Below the pieces are notes generated by a model. That model ran no database searches. It was not told the origin of the DNA and saw nothing but the letters and a program-made list of their open reading frames with translations. Made by a program: the position numbers and the translations under genes. A DNA stretch of 64,000 bases from Pseudoalteromonas rubra (GTDB lineage Bacteria; Pseudomonadota; Gammaproteobacteria; Enterobacterales; Alteromonadaceae): NCBI RefSeq assembly GCF_005886805.2, contig NZ_CP045429.1, positions 714,501 through 778,500 on the forward strand, written 5' to 3'. Positions 38,080 through 47,135 of this stretch are shown piece by piece. Position 1 is the stretch's first letter; each line of letters opens with the position of its first letter.

Positions 38080-38814
38080 TTAAAGGGCCAGGTCGCCGAA
38101 CTCAAGCTGTAATGCGCTGAGTACGGTCAGCGCTGCGGTTTCTGTGCGCAATACGCGCGGGCCGAGGCGAATATCGATGAAGCCTTGCTGGGCTGTGGCA
38201 GCTATTTCTTCGTCGGTAAAGCCGCCTTCAGGACCAACTAGGAAACGGATACCATGCTCAGGGGCAGGCAGGGTTTTAATGGAGTGTTCGGCTCTGGGGT
38301 GCAGTGTCAGCTTTAAAGCGTCACTCGTCTGTGCCAGCCAGTCATCAATTGAAATCGGCGGATGAATGGTGGTTATGGTATTTCGTCCAGACTGTTCCGC
38401 GGCTGCGATGGCGATTTTCTGCCATTGCTGATGTTTCTTTGCCAACCGTTCGCCACTGAGTTTAACACCGCAGCGGGTAGTGAATAAGGGAGTGATCTCA
38501 GTGATCCCCAACTCCACTGATTTCTGAATGGTAAAGTCCATTTTGTCGCCGCGAGAAATGCCCTGACCGAGATGAATGGACAGTGGTGACTCAACGTGCT
38601 TATCAATGAATTGCTCAGGCATTACCCGAACTTTCTTTTTACTGACCTCGCTGATGGTTGCCAGATACTCGCCGCCCTGGCCATTGAACAAGCTGAGTTT
38701 GTCACCTTCTCCCATACGCAGTACACGGGCAACGTGCCCGGCGGCATCATCGCCAAGGTCAATTGCTTCGCCAATAACAAGGTCGGAAGGCTGGTAAATA
38801 TGAGGTATGCGCAT
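38080..38814 (-). CDS. rsmE: 16S rRNA m3U1498 methyltransferase
   Basis: A SPOUT-class methyltransferase of 244 residues. N-terminal PUA-like domain (MRIPHIYQPSDLV to about 70), then the knotted SAM-binding domain with QKSVELGITEITPLFTTRC, IAIAAAEQSGRN, FLVGPEGGFTDEE and the C-terminal LGPRVLRTETAALTVLSALQ, the last being the RsmE signature. Methylates U1498 of 16S rRNA. First gene of the rsmE-gshB-algH-ruvX group. The 63 bases to the next gene upstream hold no terminator. Confidence 0.96.
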   Translation of the reverse strand: MRIPHIYQPSDLVIGEAIDLGDDAAGHVARVLRMGEGDKLSLFNGQGGEYLATISEVSKKKVRVMPEQFIDKHVESPLSIHLGQGISRGDKMDFTIQKSVELGITEITPLFTTRCGVKLSGERLAKKHQQWQKIAIAAAEQSGRNTITTIHPPISIDDWLAQTSDALKLTLHPRAEHSIKTLPAPEHGIRFLVGPEGGFTDEEIAATAQQGFIDIRLGPRVLRTETAALTVLSALQLEFGDLAL

Positions 38815-38877
38815 GGAGGACTATTCCGCTGTTAAATAGCCGTAATGGTAAGGGGTTATGTACAGTGAGTCCAGCAC

Positions 38878-39366
38878 CTATTCGGCTTTGTCCGTGTGAT
38901 GTTGGCTGAAGTCGAGCACGGAATCCTGGGTCGTCGCAGAGACGGTTGAGTGGCAGGTCAGGTGGTTGTTGTTAAAGGGATCACGAAGTGGATGATAGAC
39001 GTATCCCCGGTCGCTTTGTTCAACCGTAATACGCTGACGGTGAAGCGAGTTAAAGATAAAACGCTGAGTCTCGTCTGCCAGATGATAGTCGAGTGCATAA
39101 ATTAACACCCCTTTCACTTTGTGATGCTCATGCAGATAGGACGCCAGTTCCGAAACGCTGATTTCATTCGCAAAGTCACAGTAACAATAGTCTTTGACTT
39201 GCTCCTGAAACATCATTTTCAGCATTTGCTTGGTATTGTCACCGGCAATCAGCAGCTCACTGGGCGCATCAGGATGTTGCGCCTTGAGGTGTGCAGCAAA
39301 CTCTCTGCTGAATTCCCAGTTGCTGTCGACCAGCAAGAAGTTTTCTAGGTTTAAACGCACTAACAA
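38878..39366 (-). CDS. Uncharacterised protein encoded with a DUF350 protein
   Basis: A 162-residue cytoplasmic protein without a signal peptide or membrane segment. It begins MLVRLNLENFLLVDSNWEFSREF and ends in a His/Asp-rich tail (DFSQHHTDKAE). The middle (DYCYCDFANEISVSELASYLHEHHKVKGVLIYALDYH) looks like a mixed alpha/beta domain. I do not recognise the family. Its start is six bases after the DUF350 gene's stop, so the two are cotranscribed and may work together. Gene and spacing look intact; base composition resembles the neighbours. Confidence 0.78.
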   Translation of the reverse strand: MLVRLNLENFLLVDSNWEFSREFAAHLKAQHPDAPSELLIAGDNTKQMLKMMFQEQVKDYCYCDFANEISVSELASYLHEHHKVKGVLIYALDYHLADETQRFIFNSLHRQRITVEQSDRGYVYHPLRDPFNNNHLTCHSTVSATTQDSVLDFSQHHTDKAE

Positions 39367-39372
39367 GCCTGG

Positions 39373-40266
39373 TTACATTGAGAACATGTTAATAAGTAAA
39401 TAGCCTATTGCGCAGAAAACAGCAAACTCCAGACAGGCAATACCGATATTATCCTGATGGTCGACTTCCAGCCCAATGTCCACTCTGGGCAACGCCAGCT
39501 GCAATAACAAATGGCTGATACCGTATAGTAACAGCCACATTACGCCACAGTGCATGACAATTACAAAGAGGTTTTCTACCACTTTGGCACCATGATAAGG
39601 GGCACTGTGCAGACCTGCATAAATGGCCAATGCCAGGCCAATGCTCTTACCCGCATAGCGGATCCCAATCGAGGTGTTAGCCAGATTGAAATTTTGCTGT
39701 AAGGATGCGCCCTGATTGTAGCGGGCAAAGCGCCATTCACGAATTTTACTGTCCAACGCGCACATTAACTGCACCACCAAAAAGCTGAGGGTGACCACCA
39801 GTAAGTTACCAAAGCCCTGAGGGTGGATCCAATGATACAGTCCGAGCACCAAAATGGTGTTGCCGACCAGCATGCCGGAGTCGACTACCGCAGCACAGAC
39901 GTTCTGTTTTAGGATTGCCTGTTCCTCGTTGAAGCGATGGAGGATCCACTTGCGATGAATGTGCTGGCCAAAATAAATAAACACCAGGATCAGCAGCAGA
40001 ATAATGCCGCTGCGCAATGATTCGGCCTGCAACACCATCATGCCGGTGTCATTGAAAACGTAAGCACAGCAGATCACCAGTACGGCCAGGTGTGTGGCAT
40101 AGCTGATCCCCAATGCAAAGTTGTCTCGTTTGGCCAGTTCATCTTCCAGCATTTGTCTGGCGCTGAACTGCACGTACAAACGCAGCGCAATGGTGAACAG
40201 GCAAATAACAATAAAACTGACTAAGATGGCGAAAAAGTTGATATTGGCTAAAGACAAATAACTCAT
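39373..40266 (-). CDS. DUF350 family membrane protein
   Basis: 297 residues with about eight hydrophobic segments. Two copies of the DUF350 pattern are visible: DNFALGISYATHLAVLVI followed by a membrane helix near the N-terminus, and DNIGIACLEFAVFCAIGYLL at the C-terminus. DUF350 proteins (YjfL family) are inner-membrane proteins of unknown function, often encoded with DUF2491/DUF1190 or glutathionylspermidine synthase genes; none of those is here. The downstream partner is the unknown 162-residue protein. Divergent from glnE, with 71 bases between the start codons. Confidence 0.82.
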   Translation of the reverse strand: MSYLSLANINFFAILVSFIVICLFTIALRLYVQFSARQMLEDELAKRDNFALGISYATHLAVLVICCAYVFNDTGMMVLQAESLRSGIILLLILVFIYFGQHIHRKWILHRFNEEQAILKQNVCAAVVDSGMLVGNTILVLGLYHWIHPQGFGNLLVVTLSFLVVQLMCALDSKIREWRFARYNQGASLQQNFNLANTSIGIRYAGKSIGLALAIYAGLHSAPYHGAKVVENLFVIVMHCGVMWLLLYGISHLLLQLALPRVDIGLEVDHQDNIGIACLEFAVFCAIGYLLINMFSM

Positions 40267-40337
40267 GCTAAGTGTATGGTGATGGCAATTAAGTTTACTA
40301 TAACACCGCTTTTTGCAATTGCACTGGAGATTTTTCT

Positions 40338-43133
40338 ATGGATTTCGGTGGCTTGCCCCAGGCTCTTGGGGAGCTGGCAGAGGAACGCTGTCAGGCACTG
40401 TTTGCCCAACACACAAGCAACCCAGCCGTGCTCAGGCTACTTGGATTGAGTGATTTTGCGTATCGTATATTGCAGCGTCATCCAGACTGGATTGAGTGGT
40501 TGCTGGATCACGAACAAATGCAACAAAGAGCCTGCCCGGCACCACTCACGGAACCGCTCGCGGAACTGGATGAAGCCAGCTGCTTCAGGCAACTGCGTGA
40601 ATACCGTCAGCGCTACTGGCTTAAGCTGATGTGGCTTGACCTGGTGGAGGGGAATTCAATCGCTGACAGTATTGCCTACCAGTCACGGCTCAGTGAAACG
40701 CTGATCGATTGGGCAAACCGTTGGGCACAAGCCAATGTTGCCAAAAGCAATGGTCAGGTGTGCGATGAACATCAAACGCCTGTGCCTATGCTGGTGTTGG
40801 GGATGGGTAAGTTGGGTGGTGGTGAACTGAATTTTTCTTCGGATATTGATCTGATTTTTACCTATCCGCTTGCCAAATCGACTGAAGGTGGACGCCGCAG
40901 TATTGAGGCACAGGTGTTTTATACAAAAGTGGCGCAAAAACTCATTGCTGCGCTCGATCAATGTACCGCCGATGGGCAGGTGTTTCGTGTTGATATGCGC
41001 CTGCGGCCTTTTGGCGACAGTGGCCCTTTGGTTATGAGCTTTGCTGCCATGGAAGATTACTATCAGGATCAGGGTAGGGAGTGGGAGCGCTATGCGATGC
41101 TCAAGGCGCGTCTGCTTGGTGAAGAAAACCCGTACTGGGATGAGTTTAAAACCCTGATCCGCCCTTTTGTGTTTCGTCGTTATATTGACTTCTCGGTGAT
41201 TGAGTCCTTGCGCAAAATGAAGCACATGATTGCTCAGGAGGTTCGGCGTAAAGGGCTGACGAATAACATTAAGCTCGGCGCGGGCGGGATCCGCGAAGTG
41301 GAGTTTATTGTTCAGGCACTGCAAATGATCCGTGGCGGTCGCGAACCGGAATTGCAAACCCCATCACTATTGTCAGCATTAGAGCAGCTTCAGCACTTGT
41401 CTTTGATCCCACCGGAAGTCGGTGAAGTGCTGTCTCAGCAATATCTGTTACTGCGTCGTACAGAACAATATTTACAGGCGTTTGATGACTGTCAGACACA
41501 GACTTTGCCGGATGATGAGCTAGGTCAGCAGCGTCTGGCGGTACTGCTGGAGTGCACTCAGTATAGCGATGTATTGGCTATGCTCGAGCAGGCCCAGGTT
41601 GCGGTACGGGCCGAGTTTACTCAGGTTATAGGAGAAGAGCCTGAGCTTGGCGAGGCGCTGGCACCGGAATATGTCTCTGCCTGGGAGCAACGCGATATCA
41701 GCTATCTGGAATCGCCGCTACCAGAGGCTGTCAGTGCTGCCTGGCAGCAGTCTCTGGAGCAATTTCACCTCGGATTGAGTAAAACGCAAATGGGCACGCG
41801 CGGCAGAGATGTGCTGGATAAACTGATGCCGGCTTTGCTCTGCGAAATAACCCGAGCCCCGGTGGCTGAAATACTCGACAGGGTGTTACAGGTGATCCTG
41901 AAAATCGCCTCGCGCACGGCTTACCTGGAATTACTGTTTGAAAATCGTGGGGCATTACAGCAATTGATTAAGCTATGTGCGCACAGTGTCTGGATAGCTG
42001 AGCAGGTAGCACGCTATCCTATCTTGCTCGATGAGTTGATCGATCCAGCGGTATTGTACCGGCCGCTGCCGCTGAGCGCCTATTATAGTGAAGTTCAGCA
42101 GTACTTTTTACGTATCGACAGTGAAGATCTCGAATTACAAATGGAAGCGCTGCGTCAGTTTAAGCAAACTCAGGCATTACGGATTGCCGCTGCAGATGCC
42201 ACTGGGGTGCTGGATATCATGAAAGTCAGCGATCACCTGACTGCACTGTCCGAAGCCATTATCGCCAAAGCGGTGGATATCGCCTGGCAACAAATGGTGA
42301 GACGTTATGGGGTACCCGAAGGGGCTGATGCAGAGCACAAAGGTTTTGCCGTGGTGGCCTATGGTAAAGCGGGTGGGCTGGAGCTGGGATACAACTCAGA
42401 CCTCGATCTGGTGTTTGTGCATAATCGCGATGGTAACAGTGTCACCACCGGGGACAAATCGATTTCATCACGTCAGTTTTATTTGAAACTGGCGCAGCGC
42501 TTAATGCACCTGTTCAATACCCGTACTAATTCCGGCATTTTGTATGAACTGGATACCCGCTTGAGACCGGAAGGGAACTCGGGCCTGCTGGCGATTAACA
42601 TCGAGAGTTTTTATCAATATCAGCAAGAGCAAGCCTGGACCTGGGAGCATCAGGCACTGGTGCGCTCGCGTATGGTGCTGGGCGAGCCCGAACTGGTCAC
42701 GCGGTTTAATGAGATCCGCCACGAGATACTGTGTCAGCATCGCGATAACAGCACACTGAGCAAAGACATTGTTGAGATGCGCGAAAAGATGCGCGGGCAT
42801 CTGGACAAGAGCACTGAGGTGGAGTTTGATTTAAAGCAGGGTGTTGGCGGGATGACGGACATCGAGTTTATTGCGCAGTACCTGGTGCTCAACTACGCGC
42901 ATGCCCATCCGGAGCTGGCAAGATTCCCCGATAATATTCGGATCTTTGAAATGGCCCATCATGCCGGAGTGATTGACAATGCCACTCAGTCAGCCCTGAC
43001 TGAGGCATATTGTGAGTTCCGCGATCGTTATCACCTGCATAGCCTTAACGCAGGCGGTCGCGGTGTGGCCATGCATGAGGTGGCTGAGTGGGTGGATACA
43101 GTGAAGGTCGCCTGGCAGCGCCTGTTGGGTTAA
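40338..43133 (+). CDS. glnE: Glutamine synthetase adenylyltransferase/adenylyl-removing enzyme
   Basis: Adds AMP to and removes AMP from glutamine synthetase, under control of PII and glutamine. 931 residues, near E. coli GlnE (946). Two nucleotidyltransferase domains in tandem: the N-terminal adenylyl-removing domain has GMGKLGGGELNFSSDIDLIFTY and the C-terminal adenylyltransferase domain has AYGKAGGLELGYNSDLDLVFVHN. Each is followed by its PII-uridylyltransferase-like helical part. GTRGRDVLDKLMPALL lies in the middle. GGAG is found upstream of the ATG. Its other partners (glnA, glnB, glnD) are not in the window. Confidence 0.97.
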   Translation: MDFGGLPQALGELAEERCQALFAQHTSNPAVLRLLGLSDFAYRILQRHPDWIEWLLDHEQMQQRACPAPLTEPLAELDEASCFRQLREYRQRYWLKLMWLDLVEGNSIADSIAYQSRLSETLIDWANRWAQANVAKSNGQVCDEHQTPVPMLVLGMGKLGGGELNFSSDIDLIFTYPLAKSTEGGRRSIEAQVFYTKVAQKLIAALDQCTADGQVFRVDMRLRPFGDSGPLVMSFAAMEDYYQDQGREWERYAMLKARLLGEENPYWDEFKTLIRPFVFRRYIDFSVIESLRKMKHMIAQEVRRKGLTNNIKLGAGGIREVEFIVQALQMIRGGREPELQTPSLLSALEQLQHLSLIPPEVGEVLSQQYLLLRRTEQYLQAFDDCQTQTLPDDELGQQRLAVLLECTQYSDVLAMLEQAQVAVRAEFTQVIGEEPELGEALAPEYVSAWEQRDISYLESPLPEAVSAAWQQSLEQFHLGLSKTQMGTRGRDVLDKLMPALLCEITRAPVAEILDRVLQVILKIASRTAYLELLFENRGALQQLIKLCAHSVWIAEQVARYPILLDELIDPAVLYRPLPLSAYYSEVQQYFLRIDSEDLELQMEALRQFKQTQALRIAAADATGVLDIMKVSDHLTALSEAIIAKAVDIAWQQMVRRYGVPEGADAEHKGFAVVAYGKAGGLELGYNSDLDLVFVHNRDGNSVTTGDKSISSRQFYLKLAQRLMHLFNTRTNSGILYELDTRLRPEGNSGLLAINIESFYQYQQEQAWTWEHQALVRSRMVLGEPELVTRFNEIRHEILCQHRDNSTLSKDIVEMREKMRGHLDKSTEVEFDLKQGVGGMTDIEFIAQYLVLNYAHAHPELARFPDNIRIFEMAHHAGVIDNATQSALTEAYCEFRDRYHLHSLNAGGRGVAMHEVAEWVDTVKVAWQRLLG

Positions 43134-43138
43134 TCGCA

Positions 43139-43163
43139 GCCGGAGAAGAGACTTTTCTCCGGC
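43139..43163. terminator. Hairpin between glnE and the TcpQ-domain gene
   Basis: GCCGGAGAA and TTCTCCGGC, nine pairs, around a seven-base loop, just after the glnE stop. It lacks a T run in either direction, so it may act as a processing or rho-linked site. Confidence 0.4.
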
Positions 43164-43171
43164 CAGAAAGC

Positions 43172-43780
43172 TTATTTGGTTAACCGACGGCAGTTTTCAC
43201 GCACAAAGCGAGAGGGCTTTTGGGTGATGATGGCGGCGCGCTGGCGGTGACAAAAGAAAGTGAATACTTCAAACTCAAAATCATCGTTGATGGCGGTGCC
43301 GACCTGATACAGGGTCGAAACAAAGTTGGTATCGACACGGAAATTGTGTTTCACCACATAATCTTTGTCCAGGTACCAGAACAGCTCGATGTCTTCTTGT
43401 TTGGCATAGTTGGTCAGCACGCCACGCAGGGTATCGCCACTATCAAAGCGACGCGGTTGGATCTCTCCGGTCCAACGCTGTGGTGCTGGTTTGACTACCA
43501 GGCCACGCTGCGCAATTGCATCATCCAATGGGTAAGTCGGTTTGCCCAAGTCCAGTACGTATTTTTCACGCTCTGTATTGCGCTCATTAAAATTGCGTTT
43601 AAACCCTTCGTAAAACTGGGTAAATCCGCGTGCGGCGGCATTGGTAGTGTCACGAAATTCCATTGACGGGACATTGCCATACAAAAAGTAAAAGGCGGCC
43701 CACACCAACAACACGCCTAACGATAGGTGTTTGGTCCAGAACCACAGATTTGATAAGCGTTTTGAACGTTTTTTAGCCAT
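43172..43780 (-). CDS. TcpQ-domain membrane-anchored protein
   Basis: 202 residues from the ATG at 43780; the longer frame (43795) adds five residues before the natural start MAKKRSKRLSNLW. One transmembrane helix at about 18-40 with a basic N-terminus puts the rest in the periplasm. The C-terminal half (GDTLRGVLTNYAKQEDIELFWYLDKDYVV) fits the TcpQ/PilL C-terminal domain, which in other systems helps assemble a type IV pilus or a secretin channel. No toxin-coregulated-type pilus genes are present, so its partner is unknown. Lies 28 bases after the lpxL stop and probably shares that transcript. Confidence 0.75.
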   Translation of the reverse strand: MAKKRSKRLSNLWFWTKHLSLGVLLVWAAFYFLYGNVPSMEFRDTTNAAARGFTQFYEGFKRNFNERNTEREKYVLDLGKPTYPLDDAIAQRGLVVKPAPQRWTGEIQPRRFDSGDTLRGVLTNYAKQEDIELFWYLDKDYVVKHNFRVDTNFVSTLYQVGTAINDDFEFEVFTFFCHRQRAAIITQKPSRFVRENCRRLTK

Positions 43781-43808
43781 ACTGTCACGACACACTTTAT
43801 GCTAACGG

Positions 43809-44753
43809 TTACTCATAATACGATGGCGCATTTTCATCCGGACGTGTTTTAAAGCGTCGGTGTAGCCACATGTATTGTTCCGGGGCCTCACTAATGGCCT
43901 GCTCCATACGCTGATTGACTCGGGTGACGTCGGTAAGCGGGTCGTCACTTGGGAAGTCAGTTAGCGCAGGTTGGATTTCTATGTGGTATTTACCCTGCTC
44001 ATCACGAACGCCATGTAAGCTTAATGTCTCACAATTTTTGCTTCCTGCAAAGAGCAGTGTTCCTGTTGTAGAGGCAGCGTCGGGCACGGCAAAGAAAGGC
44101 GCAAATTCGCAGCGATTGCGACCATAGTCTTGATCAGGCAGGTAGTAGCACATTTTTTTGTTTTTCAGCGCCTGTAATAAACCTTTGACATCGCGCTTGC
44201 CAATCAGGTACTCATTGGAGCGCAAGCGACCTTTGGTCATAAAGTACTCCATCAGTGGATTGTTGTGTGGGCGGTAAAAACCGATCCCCGGCTGTGCAAT
44301 ACCCAGCACTCTGCCCAGCATTTCCAGGTGTAGCATATGCGGGACTAGCAACAGAACACCTTTGCCATTGGCTTGTGCTTGCTCAACGTGTTCTATTCCC
44401 TTTATTGAGCCGACGACCCGATTTAGTCGCCATTGGGGCCACCACCAGGCCATTGAGGTTTCGAAGGTAGCGATACCCGTGTTTTCCATATTTTTCAGTA
44501 CCATATCAGCACGCTGTTGCGCATCCATAGTAGGAAAACATAAGCGTAAATTGACATCCGCAATACGGCGACGCTTTTTTAACAGGCGGTGCACCAGGCG
44601 ACCGAGCATTTTTCCCAGCCACAACTGAATACCTTGCGGTAGCCAGGACAGAGCATACAGAAAAAACACACTCAGCCAGGTTGGCCAGAATTTTGGGGCT
44701 AAAAATGCCAGCTTAAAGGTGGGGTTGTTAACCAAAGGTGCACTCTCTTTCAA
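43809..44753 (-). CDS. lpxL: Lipid A biosynthesis acyltransferase (LpxL type)
   Basis: 314 residues of the HtrB/MsbB family. An N-terminal hydrophobic anchor is followed by the acyltransferase core with VPHMLHLEMLGR, the H-x4-E catalytic pair, and CYYLPDQDYGRNRCEFAPFFAVPDA, the substrate-side signature. The enzyme adds a secondary acyl chain to Kdo2-lipid IVA at the inner membrane. LpxL against LpxM or LpxP cannot be settled from this sequence alone. It precedes the TcpQ-domain gene on the same strand and lies after tolC with an intervening terminator. Confidence 0.88.
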   Translation of the reverse strand: MKESAPLVNNPTFKLAFLAPKFWPTWLSVFFLYALSWLPQGIQLWLGKMLGRLVHRLLKKRRRIADVNLRLCFPTMDAQQRADMVLKNMENTGIATFETSMAWWWPQWRLNRVVGSIKGIEHVEQAQANGKGVLLLVPHMLHLEMLGRVLGIAQPGIGFYRPHNNPLMEYFMTKGRLRSNEYLIGKRDVKGLLQALKNKKMCYYLPDQDYGRNRCEFAPFFAVPDAASTTGTLLFAGSKNCETLSLHGVRDEQGKYHIEIQPALTDFPSDDPLTDVTRVNQRMEQAISEAPEQYMWLHRRFKTRPDENAPSYYE

Positions 44754-44855
44754 ACTTCAAACGGTTAGTTTAGCGATATCGGCTGAACAGCTCAAGAGAG
44801 TGATGATGAGCGCGGACCTGATGCGACCTATCTGGCAGGGTAAATCGCAGACAGA

Positions 44856-44881
44856 AAAAAACCGGCTTGCACCGGTTTTTT
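44856..44881. terminator. Terminator after tolC
   Basis: AAAAAACCGG, loop CTTGCA, CCGGTTTTTT: a ten-pair stem with A and T flanks, 19 bases beyond the tolC stop. In the tolC direction it gives a U-rich tail, so tolC transcription ends before lpxL. Confidence 0.9.
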
Positions 44882-44899
44882 GCTCGAGCGAAATTTGGG

Positions 44900-46246
44900 T
44901 TAGCCTGCAACTAAGCCTTTGTTGATGGCCTCTAAATCGCTGCGATTCAGTGTACCAGCCGCTTGTTTCAGCTTCAGGGTTGATAACACATACTGATAAC
45001 GCAAGTTAGCTAGATTACGCTTAGCGCTATATAGGTTACGGGTGCTTACCAGTACGTCAACAATAGTACGAGTACCTACTTCAAAGCCCGCTTCTGTCGC
45101 CTGTAATGCACTTTCTGCTGAGACAACCGCTTGCTCTAGTGCGCGATAGGTTGCTACGTCAGACATCACCTGGTTATATGAGGTGATCACCGAGCGTGTA
45201 ACGTTACGCATAGAGGCTTCCAGATCTTCACTGGCTGCTACGTATAAGGCGCGTGCCTGGTCGGTTGCTGCGACTGTTTTGCCACCCGAATAGATGGGCA
45301 CATTGAAACTCAGGCCGATGCTGGTGCCATCTGTACGAGGTGACAGTTCAGCGCCTTCCGTGTTACCCAAAGAGTCAGAATACGACGCTTGTAAACTCAG
45401 CGTTGGATAGTGACCTGCTTGCGCCAGGTCGATTTGATCCTGTGCAATATCCAGCGCCGATTTAGCGACCTGTAATGACAGGTTTTGTTCTTTAGCTAAG
45501 GTAATGAAGTCGTTGGACTGTCTGTTTGGCTTCACGGTAGAGAAGCTGTCAGTATTTAGCTTATCCAGTTTGGCATGGTACTTACCTGTGATGGTACGCA
45601 GGGTTTCGCGAGCCGTTTCAACGGTGTTTTGAGCAACAATTTCGTTGGCCACAGATTGGTCGAACTGAGCCTGAGCTTCGTGTACGTCTGTGATGGCGGT
45701 CAGACCTACTTCATAGCGTTGCTTGGTTTGCTCTAGCTGACGCTCGATGGCGCGTTTTTCAGCCTGTACAAATTCCAGGTTGTCCAGTGCACTCAGTACA
45801 TCAAAGTAGCCTTGTGCAACACGCACAATCAGGTCTTGTTGCTGCTGCTCGTAGCTGGTCAGCGCCTGCATCGCCTGTTTCTCAGCAATGGTCAGATTCT
45901 GCCAAGTGGCCATACTAAAAATAGTCTGGTTCAGAGTGATACTACGCGTGATTGAATCACTCCAAGTATCCACTACGGTGTAGCCTGATGCATCGTTTTG
46001 ACCGGGTAATGTAGACTCACCATCGTTATCGGTGTAGCTCATTGAAAAACCCAATGAAGGCAACAGATCGCCTAACGCGGAATCTTGGGCATATTTTTGT
46101 GCGTCGGCTTGGGCCTTAGCTTTTAATACCGTTGGATCGTTAGCGGTGGCAATTTCGTACACTTGCAACAGATCTTCTGCCTGTGAAGCTGTGCTGGACA
46201 GGGCGCAGGCAACACCGATAAACAGAGATAGAATGCTTTTTTTCAT
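44900..46246 (-). CDS. tolC: Outer-membrane efflux channel TolC
   Basis: 448 residues from the ATG at 46246; the frame is open to 46285 but the signal peptide MKKSILSLFIGVACALSSTASQA fixes this start, with AAGGACTGA upstream. Two OEP repeats (about 25-215 and 240-430): LLQVYEIATANDPTVLKAKAQ at the beginning and NRQSNDFITLAKEQNLSLQVAKSAL in the middle. TolC forms a trimeric tunnel for multidrug efflux and type I secretion. The neighbourhood nudF-DUF1249-cpdA-yqiA-parE divergent from tolC is exactly that of E. coli and Vibrio, which separates it from the CusC-like channel at 17234. Confidence 0.97.
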   Translation of the reverse strand: MKKSILSLFIGVACALSSTASQAEDLLQVYEIATANDPTVLKAKAQADAQKYAQDSALGDLLPSLGFSMSYTDNDGESTLPGQNDASGYTVVDTWSDSITRSITLNQTIFSMATWQNLTIAEKQAMQALTSYEQQQQDLIVRVAQGYFDVLSALDNLEFVQAEKRAIERQLEQTKQRYEVGLTAITDVHEAQAQFDQSVANEIVAQNTVETARETLRTITGKYHAKLDKLNTDSFSTVKPNRQSNDFITLAKEQNLSLQVAKSALDIAQDQIDLAQAGHYPTLSLQASYSDSLGNTEGAELSPRTDGTSIGLSFNVPIYSGGKTVAATDQARALYVAASEDLEASMRNVTRSVITSYNQVMSDVATYRALEQAVVSAESALQATEAGFEVGTRTIVDVLVSTRNLYSAKRNLANLRYQYVLSTLKLKQAAGTLNRSDLEAINKGLVAG

Positions 46247-46481
46247 TGTTTGCTCAGTCCTTAGACAATTTTTCGTTGTCGGCATGTTACCTTGTTTTAG
46301 TCAATTCCCATATAAGGAAAATAGTAAATCGGTCAGAACAAGTGTAACAGAATATAATACTGTGCCACCTGAGACTTCTGGCAGGTAACGAGCAGTAAAA
46401 TAAGATAAAATTCGAGAATACCTATGATGGGGGTTCAGGGTTAAAAATTAAACCCCGATCAAGAAAAAAATGAGATGAAAC

Positions 46482-47111
46482 ATGAAACCAATTGCACAAT
46501 TTAATCATCAGGACGTCGCATTAGAAGCGCCTAAGCGGTGTTATGACGAATTCTTTAAAATTGACCTGTATAGCTTTAAACATGCGTTATTTGCCGGTGG
46601 TCAGTCCCAGACTATCCACCGTGAGATACTAGAGCGCGGTCATGCCGTGGCGGTGTTGCCTTATGACCCTGTGACGGATCAGGTATTACTTATCGAGCAG
46701 ATCCGCATTGGAGCACTGGCAACCAAAGACTCTCCATGGTTACTCGAATGCATTGCAGGTATGGCTGAGGGCAGTCTGGATTATGAAGGGGTGGTGCGCA
46801 AAGAAGCGATGGAAGAAGCTGGACTTGAGTTAGATGAGCTGCATTACATGACATCTTACCTGTCCAGTCCGGGCGGCACGACGGAGCGTTTGTATTTGTA
46901 CCTAGCTAAGGCTGATCTGAGCCAGGCGGGGGGCATTTATGGTTTACCAGAAGAAGGGGAAGACATTAAAGTGCATGTGATACCCTTTAGCGATGCCATG
47001 GCGAGACTGGAAAGTGAGGAAATTGATAACGCTGCCACTGTGATTAGTCTACAATGGTTGGCGTTACACAAACCCAAGATGTTGGCGCAGTGGCAATCTC
47101 AGCCGGTATAA
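46482..47111 (+). CDS. nudF: ADP-ribose diphosphatase (Nudix), NudF
   Basis: 209 residues, as in E. coli NudF. Hydrolyses ADP-ribose to AMP and ribose 5-phosphate. The Nudix box is GMAEGSLDYEGVVRKEAMEE and GL; compared with the consensus GX5EX7REUXEEXGU, the first Glu is Leu and the Arg before the catalytic Glu is Lys, while the metal-binding EE pair is kept. SSPGGTTERLYLYLA and EDIKVHVIPFSDA downstream match NudF. First gene of nudF-DUF1249-cpdA-yqiA-parE, divergent from tolC (235 bases between starts). Confidence 0.94.
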   Translation: MKPIAQFNHQDVALEAPKRCYDEFFKIDLYSFKHALFAGGQSQTIHREILERGHAVAVLPYDPVTDQVLLIEQIRIGALATKDSPWLLECIAGMAEGSLDYEGVVRKEAMEEAGLELDELHYMTSYLSSPGGTTERLYLYLAKADLSQAGGIYGLPEEGEDIKVHVIPFSDAMARLESEEIDNAATVISLQWLALHKPKMLAQWQSQPV

Positions 47112-47135
47112 AGTGAGGTCGTTTGATCAGCGGTT

